A stretch of DNA of 64,000 nt from Candidatus Roizmanbacteria bacterium GW2011_GWC1_37_12. GTDB taxonomy: Bacteria > Patescibacteriota > Microgenomatia > UBA1406 > GWC2-37-13. The stretch is from assembly GCA_000991135.1 (NCBI GenBank), contig LBST01000002.1:24886-88885 (forward strand). Reading direction: 5' to 3'. Shown here piece by piece: positions 18,480-26,821 of the stretch (position 1 is its first letter; the number at the start of each line of letters is the position of its first letter). The notes below the pieces were generated by a model. The model was not told the DNA's origin. It saw nothing but the letters and a program-made list of their open reading frames with translations, and did not search any database. A program made the position numbers and the translations under genes.

Positions 18480-19568
18480 ATGCAAAGAAATTTAGGTCTT
18501 GATATCGTAAGAAGTATCGCTATTATCCTTGTTATGGTCGCTCATCTATCGCCCTTTTTTACTCAAAATCCGATCATTTTTAACTTACTATATCATTCTG
18601 GACTCTACGGGGTAGAATTGTTTTTCATCTTAAGCGGGTTTTTAATAGGACAAATCGCAATCAGTAAATTTACTCCTAACTTTTCTTTCAAAAGGCTGAA
18701 AACATTTTATTTCCGTCGGTTATTGAGAATTTTACCTTTATATTATTCTATACTTATATTGTTTCTATTAATTAGTTATTTCGCATTTAAATTAAAATCA
18801 ATCCACTTATTGCATTTTATTTTTTTGCAAAATTTAATTGAATCCGAGGTCAGCTTTTTTGCCGTTTCTTGGACTTTGTCTATACAATTTTGGTTTTATA
18901 TTTTTATTCCGATATTACTTTTATTTTTTGTCCGAAAAAAATATTCGTTAGGAAAATTATTAAGGAGTTTACTCATTTCAATTTTTATCATTATCTTTTT
19001 AAGAGCTTTATATATACTTCTATATAACCCTACTTTTGATTTCGGCGTCAGAAAAAATATTTTTTTCAGATTTGATTCATTGTTAATCGGTGTCTTGTTT
19101 GGATTATTTAAGCTAAAACTCCCTAGTTTATATAAAAAATTGGCAAACTCTTACTTCTTCTTATTTTCTTTAATCTTCCTTTTCGTATTTTATTGGTTTT
19201 ATGTAGTGGTGATGATTAATCAAGGAATCCAATATTTTGACGGATCTTTTTTGTTTAGAGCGTTTAGTTGGCCGTTTATGAGTCTTATGTTTATATTATT
19301 TACTATATATTTTGAAAATAGTAATTTTATAAATAAAATACTAAGCGGTAAAAAGGTCGTTTTATCGTTTTTCACAAGACTTAGCCGATATTCGTTTTCG
19401 CTTTTCCTAATCCATTACGAAATATATACATATTTTGAAACTTATCTCGACAAAATTAACGTGGCTATTACGATCATAACGGCCACGTTCATAATCTGCG
19501 TTTTATCTTATTTTCTGTATAATTTTATCGAAAAACCGTTCCTGTCTAAAAGAGTTAAATTTACTTGA
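18480..19568 (+). CDS. Acyltransferase 3 family membrane protein (OafA-like)
   Basis: A 362-residue integral membrane protein of the acyltransferase 3 family, which moves acetyl or other acyl groups onto surface sugars. The N-terminal LGLDIVRSIAIILVMVAHLSPFF includes the conserved family His, followed by GVELFFILSGFLIGQI, FYFRRLLRILPLYY and SWTLSIQFWFYI, all hallmarks. About ten membrane segments are present, and there is no C-terminal SGNH domain. The track begins at 18435 inside the divergent gap; the ATG at 18480 is preferred. The next gene, a GT2, begins 11 bases after its stop. Confidence 0.92.
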   Translation: MQRNLGLDIVRSIAIILVMVAHLSPFFTQNPIIFNLLYHSGLYGVELFFILSGFLIGQIAISKFTPNFSFKRLKTFYFRRLLRILPLYYSILILFLLISYFAFKLKSIHLLHFIFLQNLIESEVSFFAVSWTLSIQFWFYIFIPILLLFFVRKKYSLGKLLRSLLISIFIIIFLRALYILLYNPTFDFGVRKNIFFRFDSLLIGVLFGLFKLKLPSLYKKLANSYFFLFSLIFLFVFYWFYVVVMINQGIQYFDGSFLFRAFSWPFMSLMFILFTIYFENSNFINKILSGKKVVLSFFTRLSRYSFSLFLIHYEIYTYFETYLDKINVAITIITATFIICVLSYFLYNFIEKPFLSKRVKFT

Positions 19569-19579
19569 GTTTAAGCACC

Positions 19580-20671
19580 ATGCCAAAAGTAACCGTCATC
19601 ATATCCGCTTTTAACCATGAAAGCTATGTTTCCGAGACGATAAAAAGTATCCTTGATCAAACCTTCAGGGATTTTGAACTTATAGTTGTCGATAACGGTT
19701 CGACCGACTCCACCTACAAAATAATTAAGTCTTTTTTCGATCCCAGGTTAAAAGTTTTTAGAATCAGGAAAAACATTGGTTTCGGGTATGCTCTAAACTT
19801 TTGCTTAAAAAAAAGCCAAGGTGAATATGTTTCATTATTCAGTTCTGACGACATTGCCATTCCTACTAAACTGGAAAAACAGGTTCAATATTTAAATTCC
19901 CATTCGGAGGTTGACGCAGTTTTTTCTCTAGCGCAATTGATAGACGAAAATGATCATATCTTAGAAAAAAACTATTACGAAAATGTGTTCAATCAAAAAA
20001 ACAAAACGAGATACCAATGGTTGAATTATTTTTTTAATAATGGCAATTGCATCTGCTTTCCGACCGCCTTGATAAAGAAATCCATCTACGAGAAAATTGG
20101 TTACGAAAACGAAAGACTGGCTCAACTGCATGATTTTGACCTATGGGTAAGACTTTGTCTAAAAACCGAAATCTATATTCTTCAACAAAAATTAGTTAAA
20201 TTTAGAATCAGAAGTGATAATAAAAATGTCAGCGCCGATACGTTAGATAATAAAATCCGCAGTATGTACGAATTCTCCCATGTCCTAAAACATTATCTTA
20301 AGATAAAGAGCGTCAAAGAATTCTTGAAAATATTTCCCCATTCTCAGGAAAAATATAAAGACATTAGTGATAACGAATTAATTCCTTTTTATGTCGCCCG
20401 GGAAGCTTTAAATGTAGAACATGTCTTTCATCAAAAGTTTGCTTTGGATACTTTATTCGATTTACTACAAAATAAAAGAATTGCCAAAAAGCTCCAAAAA
20501 AAGAACAACTTCGGCTATGCCGATTTTATCCGCCTCACCGGAAAATATGATCTTTATCACGTCCAGCATATTGCTTTTCAGGAGGATTTGGTAAGGAGAT
20601 TAAAACTGGAATATGAAGATCTAAAATATCCACTAAGGAAATTAAAAAAAACTATCTATGGCAAAAGTTAG
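19580..20671 (+). CDS. GT2 family glycosyltransferase, tandem copy 1
   Basis: 363 residues. The GT2 domain begins VTVIISAFNHESYVSETIKSILDQTF and has VDNGSTDST and LFSSDDIAIPTKLEKQVQYL. After this come a WLNYFFNNGNC acceptor segment and a helical C-terminal region with LKHYLKIKSVKEFLKIFP. ATG at 19580 is chosen over the TTG at 19565, which overlaps the upstream stop. The 3' end overlaps the next gene, its paralogue, by 14 bases. It probably transfers a sugar to a surface polysaccharide; specificity is unknown. Confidence 0.88.
   Translation: MPKVTVIISAFNHESYVSETIKSILDQTFRDFELIVVDNGSTDSTYKIIKSFFDPRLKVFRIRKNIGFGYALNFCLKKSQGEYVSLFSSDDIAIPTKLEKQVQYLNSHSEVDAVFSLAQLIDENDHILEKNYYENVFNQKNKTRYQWLNYFFNNGNCICFPTALIKKSIYEKIGYENERLAQLHDFDLWVRLCLKTEIYILQQKLVKFRIRSDNKNVSADTLDNKIRSMYEFSHVLKHYLKIKSVKEFLKIFPHSQEKYKDISDNELIPFYVAREALNVEHVFHQKFALDTLFDLLQNKRIAKKLQKKNNFGYADFIRLTGKYDLYHVQHIAFQEDLVRRLKLEYEDLKYPLRKLKKTIYGKS
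20269..20337 (+). repeat. 69-nt identical tract, copy 1 (paralogue pair)
   Basis: Identical over 69 bases to 21353-21421, while flanking parts of the two paralogous genes differ widely. It encodes EFSHVLKHYLKIKSVKEFLKIF in both. The pattern looks like a recent gene-conversion tract. Confidence 0.85.
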
Positions 20672-21761
20672 CATCATCATTCCCTCATACAACCACGAAA
20701 AGTACGTCGGTTATGCACTTGAAAGTGTTTTTAGCCAAACCTTTCAGGACTTTGAGATAATCATTACCGACGACAACTCCCAGGATAAGACAGTAGAAGA
20801 AATCAAAAAATTTAATGATCCGCGAATTAAATTATATCCTTCTATGAAGAACCAGGGTGTTTGCGTTGCTATCAATAACTGCCTGGAACATTGTCGTGGA
20901 GAATATGTTGCTCACCTTAATTCTGATGACGCTTTCTTTCCAGATAAATTGGAAAAACAGGTTAAATATCTTGATAACCATCCGAAAATCGGGGCTGTTT
21001 TCTCGCAAGTACGGATGATTGACGAAGAAGGAAACAATCTGCCAGACTCTGCTCATTTTCATGGTTTGATGAATGGACTCCGAAACAGAAGCCGGTATCA
21101 ATGGCTCAACTATTTTTTTTATAACTGCCGTTGGCTTTGGCATCCTTCGATGATGATGAGAAAAAAAGCTTACGACGATATCGGTTATCATAATCCCTGC
21201 TTGGCACAAATCCAGGATTTTGATATCGGAATCAAGCTATCTCTTAAATACGAACTATATATAATCCAGGAACGATTGACCAAATTCAGAATAAGAGCTG
21301 GAGACATGAATGCCAGCGCCGCGACACCGAAAGCAGTCATTCGCAGCATGTTCGAATTCTCCCATGTCCTAAAACATTATCTTAAGATAAAGAGCGTCAA
21401 AGAATTCTTGAAAATATTTCCTGATTCACAAAAAAAACATAAAGATATCGTCGACGACGAATTGATTTTATTCTATGTCGCCCGGCAAGCCTTGGAAGTC
21501 GAACATGTTTTTCACCAGAAGTTTGCGCTTGATGTTATCTTCGATTTATTAAACAACAAGATAACTTCTTCGAAATTGAGAAAGAAAAGCCATTTTGATC
21601 AAGGAGATTTTATAAAACTCACAGGAAAAAATGACCATTATCATGTTCAGCATATTGAATATCAAGAAGACCTCATAAACAAATTGCAAGAAGAAATTAT
21701 CTTATTAAAAAAACCGATTAACCGGATAAAAAACACAGTTAAAGAACTGATCGGTCGATGA
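20658..21761 (+). CDS. GT2 family glycosyltransferase, tandem copy 2
   Basis: A 367-residue paralogue of the preceding gene, with the same layout: VSIIIPSYNHEKYVGYALESVFSQTF, TDDNSQDKT, HLNSDDAFFPDKLEKQVKYL, WLNYFFYNCRWLWHP, then the shared LKHYLKIKSVKEFLKIFP helix and a C-terminal helical tail ending VKELIGR. The substrate-facing NCRWLWHPSM segment differs from copy 1 (NCICFPTA), so the two may use different acceptors or donors. It overlaps copy 1 by 14 bases at its start and the convergent E1 gene by 23 bases at its end. Confidence 0.88.
   Translation: MAKVSIIIPSYNHEKYVGYALESVFSQTFQDFEIIITDDNSQDKTVEEIKKFNDPRIKLYPSMKNQGVCVAINNCLEHCRGEYVAHLNSDDAFFPDKLEKQVKYLDNHPKIGAVFSQVRMIDEEGNNLPDSAHFHGLMNGLRNRSRYQWLNYFFYNCRWLWHPSMMMRKKAYDDIGYHNPCLAQIQDFDIGIKLSLKYELYIIQERLTKFRIRAGDMNASAATPKAVIRSMFEFSHVLKHYLKIKSVKEFLKIFPDSQKKHKDIVDDELILFYVARQALEVEHVFHQKFALDVIFDLLNNKITSSKLRKKSHFDQGDFIKLTGKNDHYHVQHIEYQEDLINKLQEEIILLKKPINRIKNTVKELIGR
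21353..21421 (+). repeat. 69-nt identical tract, copy 2 (paralogue pair)
   Basis: Second copy of the tract at 20269-20337; see that entry. Confidence 0.85.
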
Positions 21762-22998
21762 ATTTTCTGATTGCTTTTTTTACATAATTCAACATCTCAC
21801 CATCTATTCCCGGATAAACTCCGATCCAAAAGGCGCTGTTTAAGACAATGTCGGCGTTTTTCATCTCCCCGATGACTTTTATTTTGTCTTTTATCTTCAG
21901 GTAGGCAGGATGACGAAGAATGTTGCCGGAGAAAATATTTCTTGTGCCGATTTTATTATCTTCAAGATATTTGGTGAACTCGTTTCTTGTAAATGGAGCA
22001 TTAGCTTTAACAATAGCAGGAAAACCGAAATAACTGACGTATTCATTTTTGTCTGCTTTCATAAGAATAAAATATTTTTCGTAATTTTTGAAAAATTTAT
22101 AAAGATTTCTGTAATTTTCCTGGCGTTTTTTGATGAAGTAGGGGAGCTTCTTAAGTTGAGCGACGCCGATTGACGCCTGAAAATCGGTCAACTTTAGATT
22201 ATAACCGATCTGGGAATAAGTATATTTATGATCATAGCCAAAAGGCAGTTCTCCCAGCTTCCAGTGGAAACGGGCATTGCAGGTATTGTCGGCTCCGGTG
22301 TCACACCAACAATCACGACCCCAGTCCCGAAACTGGCGGATAGATTTATTGATTAAAACATTATTGGTTATTACCGCACCGCCCTCGCCCATGGTGATCT
22401 GGTGGGCCGGGTAAAAACTAAAAGTAGCAATATCCCCATATGTTCCAACCAATTTTCCTTTATATTTTGAGCCCAGGGCATCGCAGCTATCCTCAATTAC
22501 CCAGAGATTATATTTTTTTGCCAAATTCATTATTTTATCCAGATCATAAGGTTTTCCCAAAGTATGGGCAACCATAATCAGCTTAGTTTTTTCGGTGATG
22601 GCCTTTTCGATTTTTGACACGTCAATATTAAGAGTGTCAAGTCTTGCGTCGATAAAAACAGGTTTCAAACCATGCTGGACCCCCGGGTTGACGGTCGTTG
22701 GAAAAGCCACAGCAGTCGTGATATATTCGTCTCCGGGTTTAAGTTGCCTTTTTCCAAAAACATTAGAAGTAAGGGAGGCCAAGGCAACTAGATTGGCGCT
22801 TGACCCGGAATTGACAAGAGAAACATAACGGACTCCAAAAAATTTCTTGAAATCGCTTTCAAATTGCTTTGTCCACCGACCCTCTGTCCACCAGCCGTCT
22901 CGGGCTGCGGCAATAGCATTATTGACTTCTTCTTCATCATATACTTTTCCCGAAACCGGCACGTAGGTCTCGCCGGGTATAAATTTTGTTTTTTTCAT
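21739..22998 (-). CDS. rfbH: CDP-4-dehydro-6-deoxyglucose 3-dehydrase (E1, RfbH/DdhC/AscC type)
   Basis: A PMP and [2Fe-2S] enzyme that removes the C3 hydroxyl of CDP-4-keto-6-deoxyglucose on the route to 3,6-dideoxyhexoses. The 419-residue DegT/DnrJ-fold protein has SFYPAHQITMGEGG, with His199 in place of the PLP-anchoring Lys. Cys172, 230, 232 and 240 have the spacing C-X57-C-X1-C-X7-C, which is the known E1 cluster motif; the positions are offset by exactly 21 from those of the Yersinia enzyme (193/251/253/261, His220). The match is therefore residue-level. The reductase partner E3 is not in the window. rfbF and rfbG, which would make its substrate, lie at 43.8-45.6 kb. It is divergent from the GT2-led operon. 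Confidence 0.95.
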   Translation of the reverse strand: MKKTKFIPGETYVPVSGKVYDEEEVNNAIAAARDGWWTEGRWTKQFESDFKKFFGVRYVSLVNSGSSANLVALASLTSNVFGKRQLKPGDEYITTAVAFPTTVNPGVQHGLKPVFIDARLDTLNIDVSKIEKAITEKTKLIMVAHTLGKPYDLDKIMNLAKKYNLWVIEDSCDALGSKYKGKLVGTYGDIATFSFYPAHQITMGEGGAVITNNVLINKSIRQFRDWGRDCWCDTGADNTCNARFHWKLGELPFGYDHKYTYSQIGYNLKLTDFQASIGVAQLKKLPYFIKKRQENYRNLYKFFKNYEKYFILMKADKNEYVSYFGFPAIVKANAPFTRNEFTKYLEDNKIGTRNIFSGNILRHPAYLKIKDKIKVIGEMKNADIVLNSAFWIGVYPGIDGEMLNYVKKAIRKFIDRSVL

Positions 22999-23035
22999 TA
23001 TCTGATTATTTATTTTACCAGAATAAATGACTATA

Positions 23036-23044
23036 TGTTAAAAT
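23036..23044 (+). promoter_or_regulatory. Extended -10 promoter for the 23-28.6 kb operon
   Basis: TGTTAAAAT, an extended -10 element, stands seven bases before the ATG at 23052. The mirror promoter for rfbH is TGGTAAAAT on the minus strand in the same 53-bp gap. Confidence 0.5.
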
Positions 23045-23051
23045 TAAACCC

Positions 23052-23765
23052 ATGCGCCCAAAACTAAGCATAGTTCTATCCATGTATAATGAAGAAAAAG
23101 CGATCCAGTTGGTAGTAGAAGAATTAACAAAAATTCTTGAAAAAAACAAAATTTCCCATCAGATAATTTTAGTCGAAGGCGGGTCGTCGGATAACTCTTT
23201 TAAAATTGCAAGGCGACTGGAAAAAAAATATCCACAGTGCATAGCCGTAAAATACGGCCACTTGCTCGGTGAAAAAATTATCAAGGGATTAAAGGAAGCT
23301 AGGGGAAAGTATGTTGGAATTATGTATTCTGATGGTCAGGTAAATCCTTATGTTATACCTTCTTTTATTAAGATGCTCGACGAAAAAAAATCGGATATTA
23401 TCAAAGGATCAAGAAGGGCGCGAAAGGGTTTAAGCCGTCGCATAACGAGTTTTTTTTTCAATTTAATATCAAGATTATTGTTTTCTATAAAAACATGGGA
23501 CATCAACGGCCATCCTAAAATATTCGACTCCAGATTAATCTCTCTCTTAAATCTTCAGGTTAAAGACGTCACGATTGACCTTGAAATAATGGTAAAAGCT
23601 AAAAAGCTCAATTTAAAAGTTAAAGAAATACTCGTCGACGAAAGAGATCGAATAGGCGGCTCATCTTCGGTATATTTTATCACCGCTTTAAGAACATTGA
23701 TGCATGTCTTATCATTCAAGTGGGGAAAAAAGAAAAAATTATTTGAAGTTGAAAATATTAAATGA
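23052..23765 (+). CDS. GT2 (dolichol-phosphate-mannose-synthase-like) glycosyltransferase
   Basis: A 237-residue DPM1/PpmA-type GT2 domain without added membrane helices, probably transferring a sugar to polyprenyl phosphate or to a growing chain. Motifs: SIVLSMYNEEKAIQLVVEEL, LVEGGSSDNSF, GIMYSDGQVNPYVIPSFI (the DxD-like metal site) and KGSRRARKGLSRRITS. First gene of a five-gene operon whose members overlap by four bases (ATGA) except before the third. The adjacent SDR and TPP enzymes suggest it handles an unusual deoxysugar, but that is inference. Confidence 0.86.
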   Translation: MRPKLSIVLSMYNEEKAIQLVVEELTKILEKNKISHQIILVEGGSSDNSFKIARRLEKKYPQCIAVKYGHLLGEKIIKGLKEARGKYVGIMYSDGQVNPYVIPSFIKMLDEKKSDIIKGSRRARKGLSRRITSFFFNLISRLLFSIKTWDINGHPKIFDSRLISLLNLQVKDVTIDLEIMVKAKKLNLKVKEILVDERDRIGGSSSVYFITALRTLMHVLSFKWGKKKKLFEVENIK

Positions 23766-24682
23766 AAATCCGATTGTTAATAACTGGCGCAACTGGTTTT
23801 ACTGGATGTTATCTCATAAGGGAACTCCTCAAAAAACGTAATTATGATTTGGCAATAGTTAAAAGAAAAAACTCTGATATTTCTGGAATAAAAGAAATAT
23901 TAAAAAAAGTAAGAGTATATAATATTGATCCTTTATATGATCAAATTTACAAAATCATAAAAAAGGAGAAACCTGATCTTGTCATTCATTTGGCTGCAAC
24001 TTACCCTCGCAATGAAACAAAGGAAAATATCGAATTAATGCTAAATTCAAATATTATCTTTGGGACAAAACTTCTAAACGCCATGGCTTTATATAACGTC
24101 AAAAAATTTCTCAATACGGGAAGTTCTTTAGAGTATTTCAATGGTCCACCCGTTTACAACCCAGCCACTTTTTATTCTACAACCAAAAGAGCTTTCCAAG
24201 ATATAGTTGAATTTTACATTAGATCTTTTGATTTAAAAGTAGTCACTTTACTTCCATACAATACCTATGGTCCTTATGATAAAAGAAATAATCTATTTTC
24301 TTTATTGAAAAACGGTTTGAAACAAAAAAAGAAGATAAATTTGACTCCCGGTGAACAGTTCATAGATCTTCTTTATATTGAAGATCTTATCAACGCTTAC
24401 CTTAGAACTATAAAATATTTGTTACGGAAGAAATCCGACGATCATGAAAAATATTTTGTCGGCTCTGGAAAATCGGTAAAACTGAAAGAAATCGTTAATT
24501 TATATAGAAAAATTTCGGGTGTTGACATTCCTATAGACTTTGGCGCCATTCCATACAGAAGAAGAGAGGTCATGTTTGCGCAAGCTGATATAAAAGAAGT
24601 TGCTAAAAAACTAAAATGGAAGCCAAAAGTCTCACTCTATAAAGGAATAACAAAAACGTTAAAAAAGGATAAAATAATTTAA
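23762..24682 (+). CDS. SDR sugar-nucleotide reductase/epimerase (CDP-abequose-synthase-like)
   Basis: A 306-residue extended SDR. It has the NAD(P) motif TGATGFTG, the catalytic Ser in NTGSSLEYF and YSTTK as the YxxxK pair. The stretch LPYNTYGPYDKRNNLFSLL...LTPGEQFIDLLYIEDL closely resembles CDP-abequose/paratose synthases and the YerF-like 4-keto reductases. Given the E1 enzyme across the divergent promoter and the TPP enzyme in the same operon, a role as the final C4 reductase on a CDP-3,6-dideoxy-4-keto sugar is likely. Sequence alone cannot separate reductase from epimerase. Confidence 0.82.
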   Translation: MKIRLLITGATGFTGCYLIRELLKKRNYDLAIVKRKNSDISGIKEILKKVRVYNIDPLYDQIYKIIKKEKPDLVIHLAATYPRNETKENIELMLNSNIIFGTKLLNAMALYNVKKFLNTGSSLEYFNGPPVYNPATFYSTTKRAFQDIVEFYIRSFDLKVVTLLPYNTYGPYDKRNNLFSLLKNGLKQKKKINLTPGEQFIDLLYIEDLINAYLRTIKYLLRKKSDDHEKYFVGSGKSVKLKEIVNLYRKISGVDIPIDFGAIPYRRREVMFAQADIKEVAKKLKWKPKVSLYKGITKTLKKDKII

Positions 24683-24704
24683 TAAATTGTATAATTCAGT
24701 TAAA

Positions 24705-25643
24705 ATGAAGCTAAAAAAACTTATTTCCATTGTCATTCCGATTTATAACGAATCACTAGTAATTCCGGAGTTGATCAAACGGCTGACAAATTTTATTAAT
24801 AAAAATCCCAAATATGAATTTGAAATTATTTTAGTCGAAAACGGCTCCGAAGACGAATCTTTCAAACTATTAAAAAAATACACCGGGTTGGATAAAAGGT
24901 TTAAAGTGCTTCAGCTTTCTAAAAATTTTGGCTGCGACGGCGGCATCATTGCCGGTATGCGTTTTGCCAAAGGCGACGCCTGCGTAATCATGATGGCTGA
25001 CCTCCAGGAACCAGTAGAACTGATTTTTGACTTTATTAAAAAATGGGAACAGGGATATGAAATCGTTTACGGCATCGTCAAAAAAAGGACAGCCGGATTA
25101 TTGAGAAATTTGAATTCGCGCCTTTTTTACAAAATAATAAATTCGCTGACCAATAATATGTTTCCTGAAAACGCCAGCGACTTCAGATTAATAGACAAAA
25201 AGGTTTATGAAACGATAAACAGTATGGGCGAACAAAATAAATATTTAAGGGGACTTGTCATCTGGACAGGTTTTAAACATATCGGTATTCCATTCAACCG
25301 AGCAAAAAGATTTGCCGGAGAATCAAAAGCAGATTTTAAAACAGCCCTTTATGTAGCTTTAAATGGAATATTTTCTTTTTCCTATCTTCCTTTGAGGCTG
25401 GTCTCGGTACTCGGGGTCGCCATCACTTTTATCTCGGTTATTCTTATCGTCGTCTACCTCTATCTTTATTTTGTCCACGGCCGAGAAGCCCCGGGAGCCG
25501 CGACGATGATCCTTCTTACTTTGAGCTTGTTCGGAATTCTTTTCTTTGTCCTAGGAATTATTAGTGAGTATTTGGCCAGGATTTACGACGAAGTAAAAAG
25601 TCGACCAACTTATATAGTAAAAAATAAGGTAAATTTAACATGA
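24705..25643 (+). CDS. GT2 polyprenyl-phosphate glycosyltransferase (GtrB-like)
   Basis: About 312 residues: an N-terminal DPM1-like GT2 domain (SIVIPIYNES, VENGSEDESF, KNFGCDGGIIAGM, MMADLQEPVELI) and two C-terminal membrane hairpin segments (PLRLVSVLGVAITFISVILIVVYLYLYF and TMILLTLSLFGILFFVLGIISEYLARIYDEVKSRP), as in GtrB/ArnC. Such enzymes make polyprenyl-phosphate-linked sugars for GT-C enzymes, which abound in this window. The track's TTG at 24687 is replaced by the ATG at 24705. Overlaps the aminotransferase gene by four bases. Confidence 0.9.
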   Translation: MKLKKLISIVIPIYNESLVIPELIKRLTNFINKNPKYEFEIILVENGSEDESFKLLKKYTGLDKRFKVLQLSKNFGCDGGIIAGMRFAKGDACVIMMADLQEPVELIFDFIKKWEQGYEIVYGIVKKRTAGLLRNLNSRLFYKIINSLTNNMFPENASDFRLIDKKVYETINSMGEQNKYLRGLVIWTGFKHIGIPFNRAKRFAGESKADFKTALYVALNGIFSFSYLPLRLVSVLGVAITFISVILIVVYLYLYFVHGREAPGAATMILLTLSLFGILFFVLGIISEYLARIYDEVKSRPTYIVKNKVNLT

Positions 25644-26821
25644 AAAATTCTAGCCCGCCGTTTTCAAAACAACTAGACGCCTTAAAAGCCGAAGGCGCTT
25701 ACGCCGTCTTGAATAAAGCCACTAAGCTCGAAACGGAGGGAAAAAAGATTATCCATTTTGAGATCGGCCAACCGGATTTTCCAACGCCCCAAAATATTAC
25801 ATCAGCAGCAATTAGCGCTCTTAAAAAAGGACTCACCAAATATAATGCACCGCTTGGGATCATGCCGCTTCGGAGAAGAATCGCCCAGGGATTAAACGAA
25901 ACAAAAAATATATCGGTCTCCGAAAACAATATTGCCGTTACTCCTTCCGGAAAGACGGCAATTTTTGTCGCTATGTCTTCTATTCTTGAAAAAGGAGACG
26001 AAGTGATCCATCCCGACCCAGGCTTTCCCACCTACAGATCTCTTATTGATTTTCTGTCATGCAAACCGAAACCGATTCCGCTTCTTGAAGAAACCGGTTT
26101 TAGTTTCGACATGAAGATTTTCAAGAAAAATTTTTCAAAAAAAACCAAGCTCGTTATCTTGAATTCTCCAAGCAATCCAACAGGAGGGATTATCAAATTA
26201 GAGGATCTGGAAGAAATTAGAGAGATGGTCAAAAAAACAAATTGTTGGGTAATGACTGATGAAATGTATTCTAAAATCATCTATGATGGTATAAAATATC
26301 CAAGTTTTTATAGCTTCAAGAGTCTCCATCATCAAACAATTCTCGTCGACGGATTTTCCAAGACGTTTTCGATGACCGGCTGGAGAATCGGCTATCTTTC
26401 GGCACCGGCGTCACTGATCGAAAAAATAGATTATTTTCTGACTCATACAGTAGGCTGCACGGCTACCTTTACCCAGTACGCCGTCTTGGAAGGACTGAAC
26501 GGCCCTCAAAATCAGGTGAAAAAAATGGTCAAGGAATTTGAGAAGCGAAGAAACTTTGTCGTTTCCGAACTAAATAAAATCAAAGGCATCAAGTGCCAAA
26601 TTCCACAAGGAGCTTTTTATGTATTTCCCAATATAAAATCATTTAAAAAGTCATCAAAATGGATTGCTAACTATCTTCTTGAGGAGGCCGGTGTCGCTCT
26701 TCTTGACGGAACTTCTTTTGGAAAATACGGTGAAGGATATCTTAGAATCTCGTATGCGACGAGTATGGAAAATTTAAAAGAAGGAATTGATAGAATTAAA
26801 AAGGGGCTAAATAATTTATGA
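25640..26821 (+). CDS. PLP-dependent class I/II aminotransferase
   Basis: A 393-residue fold-type I aminotransferase of the aspartate aminotransferase Ib type. It has IIHFEIGQPDFPTPQNI at the N-terminus, NSPSNPTGGII, the substrate-region TDEMYSKIIYDG, and the PLP lysine in GFSKTFSMTGWRIGYLSAP, followed by the C-terminal GYLRISYATS arginine motif. It probably moves amino groups between amino acids and 2-oxo acids. Aspartate formation would feed the homoserine genes nearby, but another amino donor or acceptor role in sugar synthesis is possible. It overlaps both neighbours by ATGA junctions, so it is tightly tied to the TPP enzyme downstream. Confidence 0.88.
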   Translation: MKNSSPPFSKQLDALKAEGAYAVLNKATKLETEGKKIIHFEIGQPDFPTPQNITSAAISALKKGLTKYNAPLGIMPLRRRIAQGLNETKNISVSENNIAVTPSGKTAIFVAMSSILEKGDEVIHPDPGFPTYRSLIDFLSCKPKPIPLLEETGFSFDMKIFKKNFSKKTKLVILNSPSNPTGGIIKLEDLEEIREMVKKTNCWVMTDEMYSKIIYDGIKYPSFYSFKSLHHQTILVDGFSKTFSMTGWRIGYLSAPASLIEKIDYFLTHTVGCTATFTQYAVLEGLNGPQNQVKKMVKEFEKRRNFVVSELNKIKGIKCQIPQGAFYVFPNIKSFKKSSKWIANYLLEEAGVALLDGTSFGKYGEGYLRISYATSMENLKEGIDRIKKGLNNL

